DNA of 24,490 nucleotides from Prochlorococcus sp. AG-315-I14 (GCA_003283665.1 QBWF01000013.1:1-24490), one strand, 5' to 3'; counted from the stretch's first letter, positions 1 through 7,827 are shown. Notes: a model not told the origin generated them from the letters alone. A program made the numbers and translations.

Positions 1-2
1 CC

Positions 3-317
3 TCTATTGAATCTGAGAAAATTATTGTCTCTTCACCTGATTCAAAAAAGGGACCTATAAGTTTTTTGTCCGGTTCTATAACAAGTCTTACCCTCAGCTG
101 GCTAGCTCTTTTGATAAGTAGGAAAATTGTCTATTATTTTATGGATCATAGCCCCGTTTATTCTTCTCCAATAGCTCAAAATATTGCTTCTGGCTTTAAA
201 ACATTAATAATAGGTATGAGCTTTCTAGCTACGTTTACATTTGGATTTATCGGATTAGGTTTATTTTTAGTTTTTATTCGAAGCTTATTCGAAGTCAAAA
301 CAGTTAAAAGTGATTAG
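3..317 (+). CDS. DUF3082 family membrane protein (5' end outside window)
   Basis: The reading frame is open from the window edge to a TAG at 315-317, so only the C-terminal 104 or so residues are visible. They contain two hydrophobic segments, one around SITSLTLSWLALLIS and one around TLIIGMSFLATFTFGFIGLGLFLVFI. The linker SSPIAQNIASGFKTLIIG resembles the cyanobacterial DUF3082 family, in which a short exposed loop with conserved Ala/Asn joins two membrane helices. The function of that family is unknown. It lies at the head of the pdhB-secD-secF block on the same strand. A TTG at 66 could be read as a start, but the frame upstream of it is open and compositionally similar, so an internal start is unlikely. 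The family call is from memory of its pattern, not a search. Confidence 0.7.
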   Translation, partial: SIESEKIIVSSPDSKKGPISFLSGSITSLTLSWLALLISRKIVYYFMDHSPVYSSPIAQNIASGFKTLIIGMSFLATFTFGFIGLGLFLVFIRSLFEVKTVKSD

Positions 318-353
318 TATTTAAAGGTTATATGAGTTATCAAAGGTTAAAAT

Positions 354-449
354 ATGACGATTCATGACCTTGGACTTTTAGTTTTATTGCTCAGTCCAGG
401 GATGCTGCTTTCTGTGTTGCTGTTATCTACTTTTGCAGCAGGTGGGTAA
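354..449 (+). CDS. Putative 31-residue membrane microprotein upstream of pdhB
   Basis: ATG at 354 opens a 31-codon frame ending in TAA at 447-449. The product starts MTIHDLGLLVLLLSPGMLL and is almost one hydrophobic helix, roughly residues 6-29, with a Ser-Pro-Gly kink and a Phe-Ala-Ala-Gly-Gly tail. An AAGG sequence lies about 8 bases before the ATG. It fits between the DUF3082 gene and pdhB on the same strand without overlap. Length and hydrophobicity resemble the single-helix subunits common in cyanobacterial photosynthetic complexes, but I do not recognise it as a named subunit. A 31-codon frame can arise by chance in AT-rich DNA, so this is a candidate. Confidence 0.45.
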   Translation: MTIHDLGLLVLLLSPGMLLSVLLLSTFAAGG

Positions 450-512
450 TCAGGCACAGTCTGAGATAGTTTGGAATAATAAACCGGTAATTCCGGGCCT
501 TCTGTTAAAACT

Positions 513-1502
513 GTGAAAGGTACTCTTTTATTTAACGCACTTCGCGAAGCCATTGATGAAGAGATGGATAGAGATCCATTGGTTTGTGTAATGGGTGAAG
601 ATGTTGGACAGTATGGGGGGTCTTATAAAGTCACTAAGGATTTGTATGAAAAATATGGAGCTATTAGAGTCTTAGATACTCCAATTGCAGAAAATAGTTT
701 TACGGGAATGGCAGTTGGTGCCGCTATGACAGGCCTAAGGCCAATAGTTGAAGGAATGAATATGGGTTTTTTATTACTCGCTTTCAATCAAATCTCAAAT
801 AATATGGGGATGTTGAGGTATACAAGTGGTGGAAATTTTACTATTCCAACAGTTGTAAGAGGACCTGGTGGAGTTGGCCGTCAACTAGGAGCTGAACATA
901 GCCAGCGATTAGAAGCTTATTTTCATGCTGTACCTGGTATAAAGATTGTTGCTTGCAGTACCCCAACAAATGCTAAAGGTTTAATGAAAGCAGCTATTAG
1001 AGACAATAATCCAGTTCTCTTTTTTGAACATGTTCTTTTATATAACCTTTCTGAAGAGTTACCAGGAGGAGAATATGTTTGTGCTTTAGATCAGGCAGAC
1101 CTTGTTAAGGAGGGTACTGATGTCACGATACTGACATACTCAAGAATGCGTCATCATTGTTTAAAAGCAGTAGAGACATTGGATGAAAAGGGTATAGATG
1201 TTGAGTTGATTGATTTAATCAGTCTTAAACCCTTTGATATGAAAACTATTGCTAAATCTATAAAAAAAACTCATCGAGTTCTTATCGTTGAAGAATGTAT
1301 GAAAACTGGAGGTATTGCGGCTGAATTAATGTCATTAATAATTGAAAATTGCTTTGATGATTTAGATTCACAACCTGTACGTCTATCTAGTCAGGATATA
1401 CCAACTCCATATAATGGTAACTTGGAAAATCTAACAATCATCCAACCTCATCAGATCGTAGAAGCTGCAGAAAAAATAATAGATAATGGAGTAGATAATT
1501 AG
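513..1502 (+). CDS. pdhB: Pyruvate dehydrogenase E1 component, beta subunit
   Basis: The 329-residue product is the beta subunit of the thiamine-diphosphate-dependent E1 component of pyruvate dehydrogenase, which decarboxylates pyruvate and passes the acetyl group to E2 lipoate in the cytoplasm. The N-terminal pyrimidine-binding half carries [20 protein letters not shown] and [13 protein letters not shown]. The C-terminal transketolase-type domain carries [28 protein letters not shown] and [10 protein letters not shown]. Length is normal for the cyanobacterial and plastid-type subunit. The start is a GTG at 513 giving [21 protein letters not shown], which matches the usual N-terminus; no clear ribosome binding site precedes it. 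Only two bases separate its stop from the secD ATG. The E1 alpha gene is not in the window. Confidence 0.96.
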   Translation: MKGTLLFNALREAIDEEMDRDPLVCVMGEDVGQYGGSYKVTKDLYEKYGAIRVLDTPIAENSFTGMAVGAAMTGLRPIVEGMNMGFLLLAFNQISNNMGMLRYTSGGNFTIPTVVRGPGGVGRQLGAEHSQRLEAYFHAVPGIKIVACSTPTNAKGLMKAAIRDNNPVLFFEHVLLYNLSEELPGGEYVCALDQADLVKEGTDVTILTYSRMRHHCLKAVETLDEKGIDVELIDLISLKPFDMKTIAKSIKKTHRVLIVEECMKTGGIAAELMSLIIENCFDDLDSQPVRLSSQDIPTPYNGNLENLTIIQPHQIVEAAEKIIDNGVDN

Positions 1503-1504
1503 AT

Positions 1505-2998
1505 ATGAGCCGTCAAAACTATTGGCTCGGTTTTATTATTGCTCTTGCAATTTTGTGCTTTTATGTTTGTACTAATTTTCCATTCCAATTAGGATTAGAT
1601 CTTCGCGGTGGTAGTCAGTTAACATTAGAAGTTCAACCTACTAAAGAATTCACCAAAATTTCTTCAGATCAAATGGAGGCGGTAAAGGCCGTTCTTGATA
1701 AAAGAGTAAATGGACTTGGTGTGGCTGATTCACAGCTGCAAACAATAGGAACAGATCAGCTGTTACTTGAATTGCCTGGTGAACAGGATCCTTCAGGTGC
1801 AGCAAAAGTTTTAGGTGAAACAGCTTTATTAGAATTCCGAGTTCAGAAAGTTGGGACAAGAGATTCACTTAAAGAACTTCAAGCTTTAAGATCTAGAGTC
1901 TCTGGATTTATTAAGATATTAGAAACTAGAAATAATAAATCATTAAACATTAATCCATTAATTAAAGAAAATAACGATCTTGTTAATCTATTTAAGAAAT
2001 ATAATCTTATACTCGATTCCTCCTCTCAGAGCGAATCTTTTCTTCTTTTAAGAAACGCAATTAATAAAGATATTGCAAATCTTTTTGATAGTACATCTTT
2101 AACTGGTAAAGATCTAATTAGTGCTGGACGTAGACAAGAACAAAATATGACTGATTGGGAAGTTACTTTGAGTTTCAACGGAGAAGGAGGCGAGAAATTT
2201 GCAGATCTGACCAAATCAATTGCGGGTACCCCTAGATTGTTGGGAATTGTGATTGATGGCCTTTCTTATAGTGAAGCGAGTGTTGGCCAACAGTTTAAAA
2301 ACGCTGGCATCACAGGTGGATCTGCAACCATAAGCGGGAATTTCACTGCTGAAGCAGCTCGAAACTTAGAAGTTCAGTTAAGAGGGGGTTCTTTACCCCT
2401 ACCAGTAGAAATAGTACAAATTAGAACAATTGGACCATCACTTGGGGCTGAAAATGTTCGTTTAAGTCTTTTTGCTGCCTTAACTGGATTGGGATTAGTT
2501 GGTTTCTTTATGATATTTATATATAGATTGGCTGGTTTTGTTTCTGTATTGGCATTGTCCTTTTATGCTCTATTTACCCTTTCAATATATGCTATTTTAC
2601 CTGTAACATTAACATTACCAGGAATAGCTGGATTTATATTAAGTATCGGGATGGCGGTGGATGCAAATGTACTTATATTTGAGAGATTAAAAGAAGAACT
2701 TTTCAGTGGTAATACTTTAATTCGTTCGATAGATGCAAGTTTCAAAAATGCTTTTTCATCTATTATTGATGGTCATTTAACTACATTGATAAGTTGTATA
2801 GCTCTGTTTTATTTAGGTACAGGATTTGTCAAAGGTTTTGCAGCAACACTGGGTATTGGAGTTCTATTGAGTTTGTTTACTGCTTTAACCTGCACTAAAT
2901 CAATTCTTAAATTCTTAATGTCTTATAAGGGACTTAGACGTGTCTCCAATTTTGTTAATCCAAAAAAGATTTCTATACCAGCTGTTACCATTCAATAA
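1505..2998 (+). CDS. secD: Protein translocase subunit SecD
   Basis: SecD is a membrane component of the SecDF complex, which uses the proton gradient to pull proteins across the membrane after SecYEG-SecA translocation. The 497-residue product has an N-terminal helix, the family motif LGLDLRGGSQL near residues 29-39, a large extracytoplasmic domain (about 40-310), and a C-terminal block of five hydrophobic segments. That block includes GIAGFILSIGMAVDANVLIFERLKEEL, where the Asp and Arg are typical of this RND-like family. The architecture is complete, with no truncation. It sits 2 bases after pdhB and 2 bases before secF, which implies co-transcription; pairing with secF confirms the identity. 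Confidence 0.96.
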   Translation: MSRQNYWLGFIIALAILCFYVCTNFPFQLGLDLRGGSQLTLEVQPTKEFTKISSDQMEAVKAVLDKRVNGLGVADSQLQTIGTDQLLLELPGEQDPSGAAKVLGETALLEFRVQKVGTRDSLKELQALRSRVSGFIKILETRNNKSLNINPLIKENNDLVNLFKKYNLILDSSSQSESFLLLRNAINKDIANLFDSTSLTGKDLISAGRRQEQNMTDWEVTLSFNGEGGEKFADLTKSIAGTPRLLGIVIDGLSYSEASVGQQFKNAGITGGSATISGNFTAEAARNLEVQLRGGSLPLPVEIVQIRTIGPSLGAENVRLSLFAALTGLGLVGFFMIFIYRLAGFVSVLALSFYALFTLSIYAILPVTLTLPGIAGFILSIGMAVDANVLIFERLKEELFSGNTLIRSIDASFKNAFSSIIDGHLTTLISCIALFYLGTGFVKGFAATLGIGVLLSLFTALTCTKSILKFLMSYKGLRRVSNFVNPKKISIPAVTIQ

Positions 2999-3000
2999 TT

Positions 3001-3990
3001 ATGAAATCAACTAATAACTCAATGAATAGTCGGGCACAAATAAAACTATCGAAAAATAGGAGATTAGTATGGTTTATTTCAGGATTTCTTTGTTTAACTT
3101 CTGTTATTGGAATGTTTGCTAGTTATCTAAATCCTAGTATTAATAGTCCTTTAAACTTAGGCCTTGATTATACAGGAGGAACTCAGATAACCCTAGAAAG
3201 AGAATGTCAAAATAAATGTGAGAAAATTAATACGCAAGAAATTTCCCAAAATCTTAATAAACTCAGTTTTGTTAATCCTAATAAAGAATCTATTAAGTCT
3301 CCTAATTTAGAACGTTCCGAAATTAGATTGTTAGATAATTCAAATATTATTTCTATTCGTCTACCATTTCTTTCTGCTTCTCAATCTGATATTGTTATTG
3401 AAAATATTAATAAGAGATTTGGTCCTTTTTTACCTTCAAATACATCAGTAGAAATTATAGGTCCCAGTCTTGGTAATCAACTTCTAAAAAGTAGTTTAAT
3501 ATCTCTTTTGGTTGCATTCAGTGGGATTGCATTATATATAAACTTCAGATATGACAAAACATATTCATTCTTAGCTCTGCTTGCGCTTTTTCACGATGTT
3601 ATAATTGTGTGCGGAGTATTTGCGTGGCTAGGTTACATTAAGGGTGTTGAAATAGATTCACTATTCGCTGTTTCTCTGTTAACCATTGCAGGTTATTCTG
3701 TTAATAATACTGTTGTGGTATTTGATAGAATTAGGGAGAGAAGAAAAATTGATAATGAATTCTCGTTAAAACTTCAGATAGATAATGCTGTAAGTGCAAC
3801 ATTAACTAGGACCATATATACAAGTTGCACTACATTACTTCCATTATTATGTATTTTAACTTGGGGTGGATCTACACTTTATTGGTTCTCATTTTCATTA
3901 ATTATTGGGGTTGTTACTGGGTCATGGTCTAGTATTGCACTTGCTCCTTCATTGTTATCAATTAGTCTTAAAAGTGACATAGATAAATAA
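3001..3990 (+). CDS. secF: Protein translocase subunit SecF
   Basis: SecF partners SecD in the proton-driven translocation accessory complex. The 329-residue product has an N-terminal helix (about 24-44), the diagnostic LGLDYTGGTQITLE motif near 53-66, a short extracytoplasmic domain and five further hydrophobic segments. The motif TIAGYSVNNTVVVFDRIRE is the SecF counterpart of the SecD helix 4 signature. An insertion with two cysteines (ECQNKCEKI) follows the first motif, which I note as a local feature. The ATG at 3001 directly follows the secD stop after 2 bases. Confidence 0.96.
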   Translation: MKSTNNSMNSRAQIKLSKNRRLVWFISGFLCLTSVIGMFASYLNPSINSPLNLGLDYTGGTQITLERECQNKCEKINTQEISQNLNKLSFVNPNKESIKSPNLERSEIRLLDNSNIISIRLPFLSASQSDIVIENINKRFGPFLPSNTSVEIIGPSLGNQLLKSSLISLLVAFSGIALYINFRYDKTYSFLALLALFHDVIIVCGVFAWLGYIKGVEIDSLFAVSLLTIAGYSVNNTVVVFDRIRERRKIDNEFSLKLQIDNAVSATLTRTIYTSCTTLLPLLCILTWGGSTLYWFSFSLIIGVVTGSWSSIALAPSLLSISLKSDIDK

Positions 3991-3996
3991 TTTCTA

Positions 3997-4206
3997 GTGT
4001 TGAGATTCCAGATATTTAACGTGATTAAATATAATTTAATTCAAATAATTTTGTATATATTAGCAATATATGAATTAAGGGTTGATCTGAAACTATTATT
4101 TGATTACTTTACGATAACAACTCTTTTCTATACATTAGTTAGTCATCCACTTTCTTTAAGTGTTCTTTTGTTGATGCCATACTTCTTCAGATTTAAGTTT
4201 AAATAA
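3997..4206 (+). CDS. Small conserved membrane protein downstream of secF
   Basis: This 69-residue frame starts with GTG at 3997 (a TTG at 4000 is the alternative), 6 bases after the secF stop. It has a hydrophobic stretch NLIQIILYILAIYELRVDLKLLFDYF and a second one near the C-terminus (LSLSVLLLMPYFF) ending in basic residues. A similar short protein follows secF in other picocyanobacteria as I recall, and position and pattern support a real gene co-transcribed with secDF. No function is known to me. The unusual start codon and the absence of a good ribosome binding site leave translational coupling to secF as the likely initiation mode. Confidence 0.7.
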   Translation: MLRFQIFNVIKYNLIQIILYILAIYELRVDLKLLFDYFTITTLFYTLVSHPLSLSVLLLMPYFFRFKFK

Positions 4207-4236
4207 CTATTCAAGTTATTTCATATAAACTTATAA

Positions 4237-4437
4237 CTATGATTTCTTAGATTTTTTGGCGGATTTGGGTTCAATAACTGACAAAAGCTCTTCCATTTGT
4301 GTCATAAGTTTTTTTACATCTGTGGGTTCAGGGAGAGTTAATTCTTCAGTTACACCTAAGTGCATTTTTCTTAATTCAGTCCTTAAAATCTTTAAAGAGG
4401 CCTTGACCTCCTCCTTTTTCTCTTTAGCCGTAGCCAT
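4237..4437 (-). CDS. Lysine-rich conserved hypothetical protein (66 aa)
   Basis: The product begins MATAKEKKEEVKASLKILR and ends in SAKKSKKS, both strongly charged. The middle holds a predicted helical, leucine-spaced segment (KKLMTQMEELLSVIE) and a short LTLPEPTDV linker. There is no signal peptide or membrane segment, so it is probably a soluble cytoplasmic protein. It is convergent with the secF block and divergent from the glycosyltransferase gene. A TATAAT on the minus strand at 4464-4469 lies at a reasonable distance from the ATG. The + strand frame overlapping it (4256-4522) lacks such features and is a shadow. I do not recognise a named family; conservation among marine cyanobacteria is my expectation only. 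Confidence 0.75.
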   Translation of the reverse strand: MATAKEKKEEVKASLKILRTELRKMHLGVTEELTLPEPTDVKKLMTQMEELLSVIEPKSAKKSKKS

Positions 4438-4463
4438 TTCTATGCATGATTTTTTATTTTTAT

Positions 4464-4469
4464 ATTATA
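4464..4469 (-). promoter_or_regulatory. Putative -10 element for the 66-aa gene
   Basis: On the minus strand this reads TATAAT, preceded directly by TG, and lies 27 to 32 bases upstream of the ATG at 4437. No convincing -35 box is present, as is common for promoters in this group. AT-rich DNA gives such matches by chance. Confidence 0.35.
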
Positions 4470-4565
4470 CATTATTAACTAATTATTTCATAAGTTATCG
4501 TAATTATATATCCACCAAATAAATTTAAGAATTTTATTTCTCGTTTTACTTGAATTGTATTTCTT

Positions 4566-4571
4566 TATAAT
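4566..4571 (+). promoter_or_regulatory. Putative -10 element for the glycosyltransferase gene
   Basis: TATAAT lies 18 bases before the ATG at 4589. This would give a very short leader of about 10 bases. A TTGAAT at 4550-4555 is too close (10-base spacer) to be its -35. Weak support. Confidence 0.35.
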
Positions 4572-4588
4572 GATAGTAGAATTAATTT

Positions 4589-6238
4589 ATGAATAGAACA
4601 GTCAAAGAGTATCTAGCTGTCCAATACAAAATATCAATGTTCTTCAAATCAATTAACTTTAAATTTCTTATAATATTCATATTATTCTTTATCATATACC
4701 TAGCTTTATACATCTGGGTTGACCCATCATCTCAAAGTCTTGTTGCTCATGACGAAGGACTATATGCAAGAAGGGCGAGATTATTGGAAGAATCTAATAA
4801 TTGGTTTATACCTCCATTTGAAGACGCTCACCACAAGACATTAGGAAGTTATTGGTTAATTGCATTGGCAATTAAATTTTCTGGCTTTAGCGAACTATCT
4901 ATAAGATTTCCAAGCTTCATCTGTTCTTTTATTAGCATTATACTTGTCTTTTTAATTACAAGAGAACTTTCTAATAAACGAGCCGGAATTATTTCCGTTA
5001 TTGCACTTATTTCTATGCCTTTATGGATTCAGTATTCAAAATATGCTAGTCCAGATATGGCCTTTGTAACCTGTTCTCTTACAGCCATTTATTCCTTAAT
5101 TAAAGCATTCTCAAAATCTTATTCTAGTAGAAGTATTTATCTTTTCTTATTTTCATTTTCTCTTTCAATAGGTTTCTTTTTTCGTAGTTATATGATTTTT
5201 ATTCCATGTATAGCATTAAGTCCTTATCTAATTAATAACCTTAAAGAAGATAAAATAAATTCATTTTTTGCATTATTTCTGGGTTTTTTAATAGGTTTTA
5301 TCCCGACTTCATTAAACCTCTATTTTGCTTATAAAACACATTATATAGAAGGAATAACATCACTTTTTGATTTTGCCAGGAAACAAGCAATTGGTCCCAG
5401 TATCATAAAAGATCTATATTACATGCCACTGAACTTTTTCTATTTAACATTACCTATTGGATTTATTATTATTTTATTATATCTATTTGCTACACCAAAA
5501 AATACAATTAATTCTCCCTCACTTATTTATGGATATCCATTAATTTCTACATTTATATTGCTGTCAATGTCAAAAACATATGCTCACTATTTCTTATTCT
5601 TGTTGCCCTCACTAGCTATATACTTTGCTATTTTTATTGATTCATATGCCTTTAAATATTCCTATTCCTTCAAATCTATTAAATATCTACTTTTATTTTT
5701 CTTAATTATTATGACAATAACAATTTCCACTTCCGCCTTTATATATAAATATAAGTTTTTAGATCTTTCAGTTGAGCATTTGAAATATTCATTACTTATA
5801 AGCACTTTGTTTATAGTATCTTATTTATATTCTATAAATAATATTATATTTAAATCATTTGATAAGAATTTATTTAAGCTGTTTTTACTTTTTACAATTC
5901 CACAACTATTAGGTATTAGCCTTTTATACAACTTAGGTGTAATTGGTAATCCCAATTCATCTCTAAAGAAATTTATTTCTGATAAGACACTTATCGAAGT
6001 TTCAAATACTAATAAAATATATTTGTTAAATCTGAATTCTAAAACAAATACTCTATTATCCTATTATCTTCCATCTTCTAAGACAATAGACTCACTTATA
6101 TTACTTCCAAAAAATTCATATTTTATTACTTCAGACTCTAATCTTTCATTAGAATTAAGAAGCTCTAAATATTATAATTTAATTAAGAGATCTGGTAATA
6201 ATTACTTATTTTTAAACAATTTAAGTTTTAGTGATTAA
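4589..6238 (+). CDS. ArnT/PMT-type membrane glycosyltransferase (GT-C fold)
   Basis: The 549-residue product is a polytopic membrane protein with about ten hydrophobic segments. The first is at about residues 24-43. It is followed by a loop with the acidic pair HDEG at 54-57 and a conserved-looking stretch HHKTLGSYWLIALAIKFSG, then LSIRFPSFICSFISIILVFLI. This is the layout of GT-C glycosyltransferases of the ArnT/PMT (GT83-like) group, which move a sugar from a polyprenyl-phosphate donor to a lipid or protein acceptor on the outer face of the membrane. The aspartate in the first loop is the usual catalytic residue. The last 95 or so residues are largely soluble. Acceptor and sugar cannot be read from the sequence. 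No partner glycolipid or lipopolysaccharide gene is adjacent. An alternative start is Met17; I keep the first ATG because the extension is short and plausible. Confidence 0.85.
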   Translation: MNRTVKEYLAVQYKISMFFKSINFKFLIIFILFFIIYLALYIWVDPSSQSLVAHDEGLYARRARLLEESNNWFIPPFEDAHHKTLGSYWLIALAIKFSGFSELSIRFPSFICSFISIILVFLITRELSNKRAGIISVIALISMPLWIQYSKYASPDMAFVTCSLTAIYSLIKAFSKSYSSRSIYLFLFSFSLSIGFFFRSYMIFIPCIALSPYLINNLKEDKINSFFALFLGFLIGFIPTSLNLYFAYKTHYIEGITSLFDFARKQAIGPSIIKDLYYMPLNFFYLTLPIGFIIILLYLFATPKNTINSPSLIYGYPLISTFILLSMSKTYAHYFLFLLPSLAIYFAIFIDSYAFKYSYSFKSIKYLLLFFLIIMTITISTSAFIYKYKFLDLSVEHLKYSLLISTLFIVSYLYSINNIIFKSFDKNLFKLFLLFTIPQLLGISLLYNLGVIGNPNSSLKKFISDKTLIEVSNTNKIYLLNLNSKTNTLLSYYLPSSKTIDSLILLPKNSYFITSDSNLSLELRSSKYYNLIKRSGNNYLFLNNLSFSD

Positions 6239-6264
6239 TATTAATTATATTTGCTCTAGATATT

Positions 6265-6396
6265 ATGCTTAAAAATGCCTATAAAAACTTCTGGGTTCCA
6301 ATTATGGGTAGACTTCTTACTAATTTTATTCCCATGTTAGAAGGACATCCACCTAAGAAAAAACCTACATATGATATAGACGGTACAAAAAAATAA
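6265..6396 (+). CDS. Small basic conserved-type protein (43 aa)
   Basis: ATG at 6265 opens a frame to TAA at 6394-6396. The product contains NFWVPIMGRLLTNFIPML followed by a charged, proline-rich tail (GHPPKKKPTYDIDG). The strongly patterned sequence, an amphipathic or membrane-surface helix then a basic tail, looks coding rather than random. I believe similar short proteins occur in marine Synechococcus and Prochlorococcus. It lies 26 bases behind the glycosyltransferase and its stop codon directly abuts the stop of the minus-strand gene at 6397. Function unknown. Confidence 0.6.
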   Translation: MLKNAYKNFWVPIMGRLLTNFIPMLEGHPPKKKPTYDIDGTKK

Positions 6397-6738
6397 TTAT
6401 CGCGGTAAGGGAGCACCATGACAATGAGAAACTGCTAATGAGTTTAAATCCATTTCATTTAGTTTGTTAATATTATTATTTTCTAAATACTTTATAGTTT
6501 TAGTAATACATGATGAACTTGAAGAAGTATATTTTACAATTGGATAGAAATATAAAATTCCAGCAACTATTAATAACAAATATAAAATACTTTTTTTATT
6601 ATCGTTAAGGAAACTTTTTGTTTGTTTTTTAGTCTTTAAGAGCTTTGATAGCCATGAATCTGGTAATCCAATTTGAACAAATAATATTTCAACCCACCAA
6701 GGTAGATTTGTCTGTTGGTTTTCTGACTTAGTTTTCAT
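6397..6738 (-). CDS. Conserved single-pass membrane protein of unknown function (113 aa)
   Basis: The N-terminal region is cytoplasmic-type and contains NLPWWVEILFVQIGLPDSWL (residues 11-30), a tryptophan-rich amphipathic stretch that looks like the family signature. One clear membrane helix follows (about 51-67, SILYLLLIVAGILYFYP). The C-terminal domain has two cysteines (SSSSSCITKT and VSHCHGA), possibly a disulfide if it faces outward. No signal peptidase site is apparent, so it is likely anchored in the membrane. I recall similar proteins in marine Synechococcus with the same PWWVE...QIGLPD block. A 37-codon frame on the same strand ends 8 bases upstream of its ATG and may be co-transcribed. 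Confidence 0.8.
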   Translation of the reverse strand: MKTKSENQQTNLPWWVEILFVQIGLPDSWLSKLLKTKKQTKSFLNDNKKSILYLLLIVAGILYFYPIVKYTSSSSSCITKTIKYLENNNINKLNEMDLNSLAVSHCHGAPLPR

Positions 6739-6746
6739 TTGTTTCT

Positions 6747-6860
6747 TTATTTCAGACCTATGAAATCTATTTTAATTGTTGTGTAGAGCTTTATCATATC
6801 AAAATGACTAACAATTAAAATATATCCCATATTTATTAAAATGAAAACTCTTTCATCCAT
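6747..6860 (-). CDS. Putative 37-residue membrane microprotein
   Basis: ATG (minus strand, 6860) to TAA (6747-6749) encodes a 37-residue product starting MDERVFILINMGYILIVSHF. It has one hydrophobic segment flanked by an acidic N-terminus and a basic tail containing KLYTTIKIDFIGLK. It ends 8 bases before the start of the 113-residue membrane protein on the same strand, an operon-like arrangement. A perfect short inverted repeat (arms GAGTA/TACTC, 6868-6879) lies just upstream. No strong ribosome binding site is present. This call rests on pattern and position only; a chance frame cannot be excluded. Confidence 0.4.
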   Translation of the reverse strand: MDERVFILINMGYILIVSHFDMIKLYTTIKIDFIGLK

Positions 6861-6970
6861 TTGTTATGAGTATTTACTCTTATTCTGTAGTTTTTTCTTG
6901 AATAGCTCAGATTATTATTGATTTTTCGAATAATTGTGGTGTATTATTTTTTTAGGATCTAATCTTTTTA

Positions 6971-7240
6971 ATGGCCCGAAGAAGACGAAAATTAAGTCCT
7001 GAACTTGAAAAAAACATTTCATTAGCAAAAAAACAGGTCGAACTGATAACAGCGATAATCCATGATATTAACGAAGAAGACATTCAAGAAGAATATAAGT
7101 CAGCATTTCTCCCTGTAATGTCTTCTTATATGTCATTAGACCAGTTATATAAAGATATAGGTTTTAATGACGATACAAATAATATTTATAATGAATATCT
7201 AACTAATTTAGACAAGTTTAAGAATGAATATGAAATTTAG
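6971..7240 (+). CDS. Hypothetical protein with basic N-terminus (89 aa)
   Basis: The product begins MARRRRKLSPELEKNISLAKKQVELI, a strongly basic start followed by a helical segment, and then becomes acidic (NEEDIQEEYKS, IGFNDDTNNIYNEYL). It appears all-helical, soluble and cytoplasmic. An AGGA at 6954-6957 lies 13 bases before the ATG, which is long for a ribosome binding site. A TATTAT at 6942-6947 could be its -10. It is followed 29 bases later by an exported-type protein on the same strand. The family is not recognised; the basic N-terminus could contact nucleic acid, but that is speculation. Confidence 0.7.
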   Translation: MARRRRKLSPELEKNISLAKKQVELITAIIHDINEEDIQEEYKSAFLPVMSSYMSLDQLYKDIGFNDDTNNIYNEYLTNLDKFKNEYEI

Positions 7241-7269
7241 ATTATATATATATTAATAAAGTTTTAAAA

Positions 7270-7686
7270 ATGTGTTTTGATTTTAATAATAAAGTGTACT
7301 TTTATATATTAACGTTTATATTTAATTTCTTAATTATAATACCTCAATCTTATTCTGGATTTAATAGCTTTGACTATTCTAAAACGTTTTCATCTATTAA
7401 TGAGTTGGCTATAAATAAACATTCCTCTAAACCTGATTTCACTACAAATCCACCATTATTTAAATTATATGGTCCTTTATTGATAGATATGAATAATATC
7501 AGATATAAGAATAGTATCTTTTTTGTTCCTGTATTAAATGACCAGTCAAAGCCTCTTATACTGGCTATTTATTGCGCTAAATCACTTATAAATGTTAAGG
7601 GTTCTTATGGTTGGAAGGGTTGGAGCCAGTCCTTTTATTCTTTCGAAAACAACTTGCTAAGTAAGTTATGTGATTCTTTTAATTAA
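7270..7686 (+). CDS. Exported conserved hypothetical protein with GWKGW motif (138 aa)
   Basis: The N-terminal 30 residues form a hydrophobic signal-like segment (VYFYILTFIFNFLIIIPQSYSG) with a plausible signal-peptidase site after the Ser-Tyr-Ser-Gly region. The mature part has PPLFKLYGPLLIDMNNIRY, FFVPVLNDQSKPLILAIYC and GSYGWKGWSQSFYSFENNLL, and ends in LCDSFN. The two mature cysteines (in AIYCAKS and KLCDS) could pair outside the cytoplasm. I associate the combination of a YGPLL block, a cysteine strand, GWKGW and a final LC with a cyanobacterial exported family of unknown role, but this was not checked. It may be co-transcribed with the 89-residue gene before it. Confidence 0.72.
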   Translation: MCFDFNNKVYFYILTFIFNFLIIIPQSYSGFNSFDYSKTFSSINELAINKHSSKPDFTTNPPLFKLYGPLLIDMNNIRYKNSIFFVPVLNDQSKPLILAIYCAKSLINVKGSYGWKGWSQSFYSFENNLLSKLCDSFN

Positions 7687-7827
7687 ACTTTCTTTACTAT
7701 AGATAATTCCATTTAGCCCTTATATCTCTATATAATTTGCATTTAATTTTTTTTGTTATATTTATTCTTGTTAACTGAATTGGTTTTCTTTCTTAAATTG
7801 TCAGATGTTAAGTTTTTTTTACTTTAA

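Noticed and set aside
362..553. Minus-strand 63-codon frame across the pdhB start
   Set aside because: It is antisense to the pdhB start and the 31-codon frame, has a low-complexity composition and no recognisable domain; pdhB is certain.
4256..4522. Plus-strand 88-codon frame over the 66-residue lysine-rich gene
   Set aside because: Shadow of the minus-strand gene, whose charged helical product and upstream TATAAT are more convincing.
6841..6921. 26-residue + strand frame (starts MKTLSSIC) before the 89-residue gene
   Set aside because: No ribosome binding site, and it overlaps antisense the more patterned 37-residue minus-strand frame.
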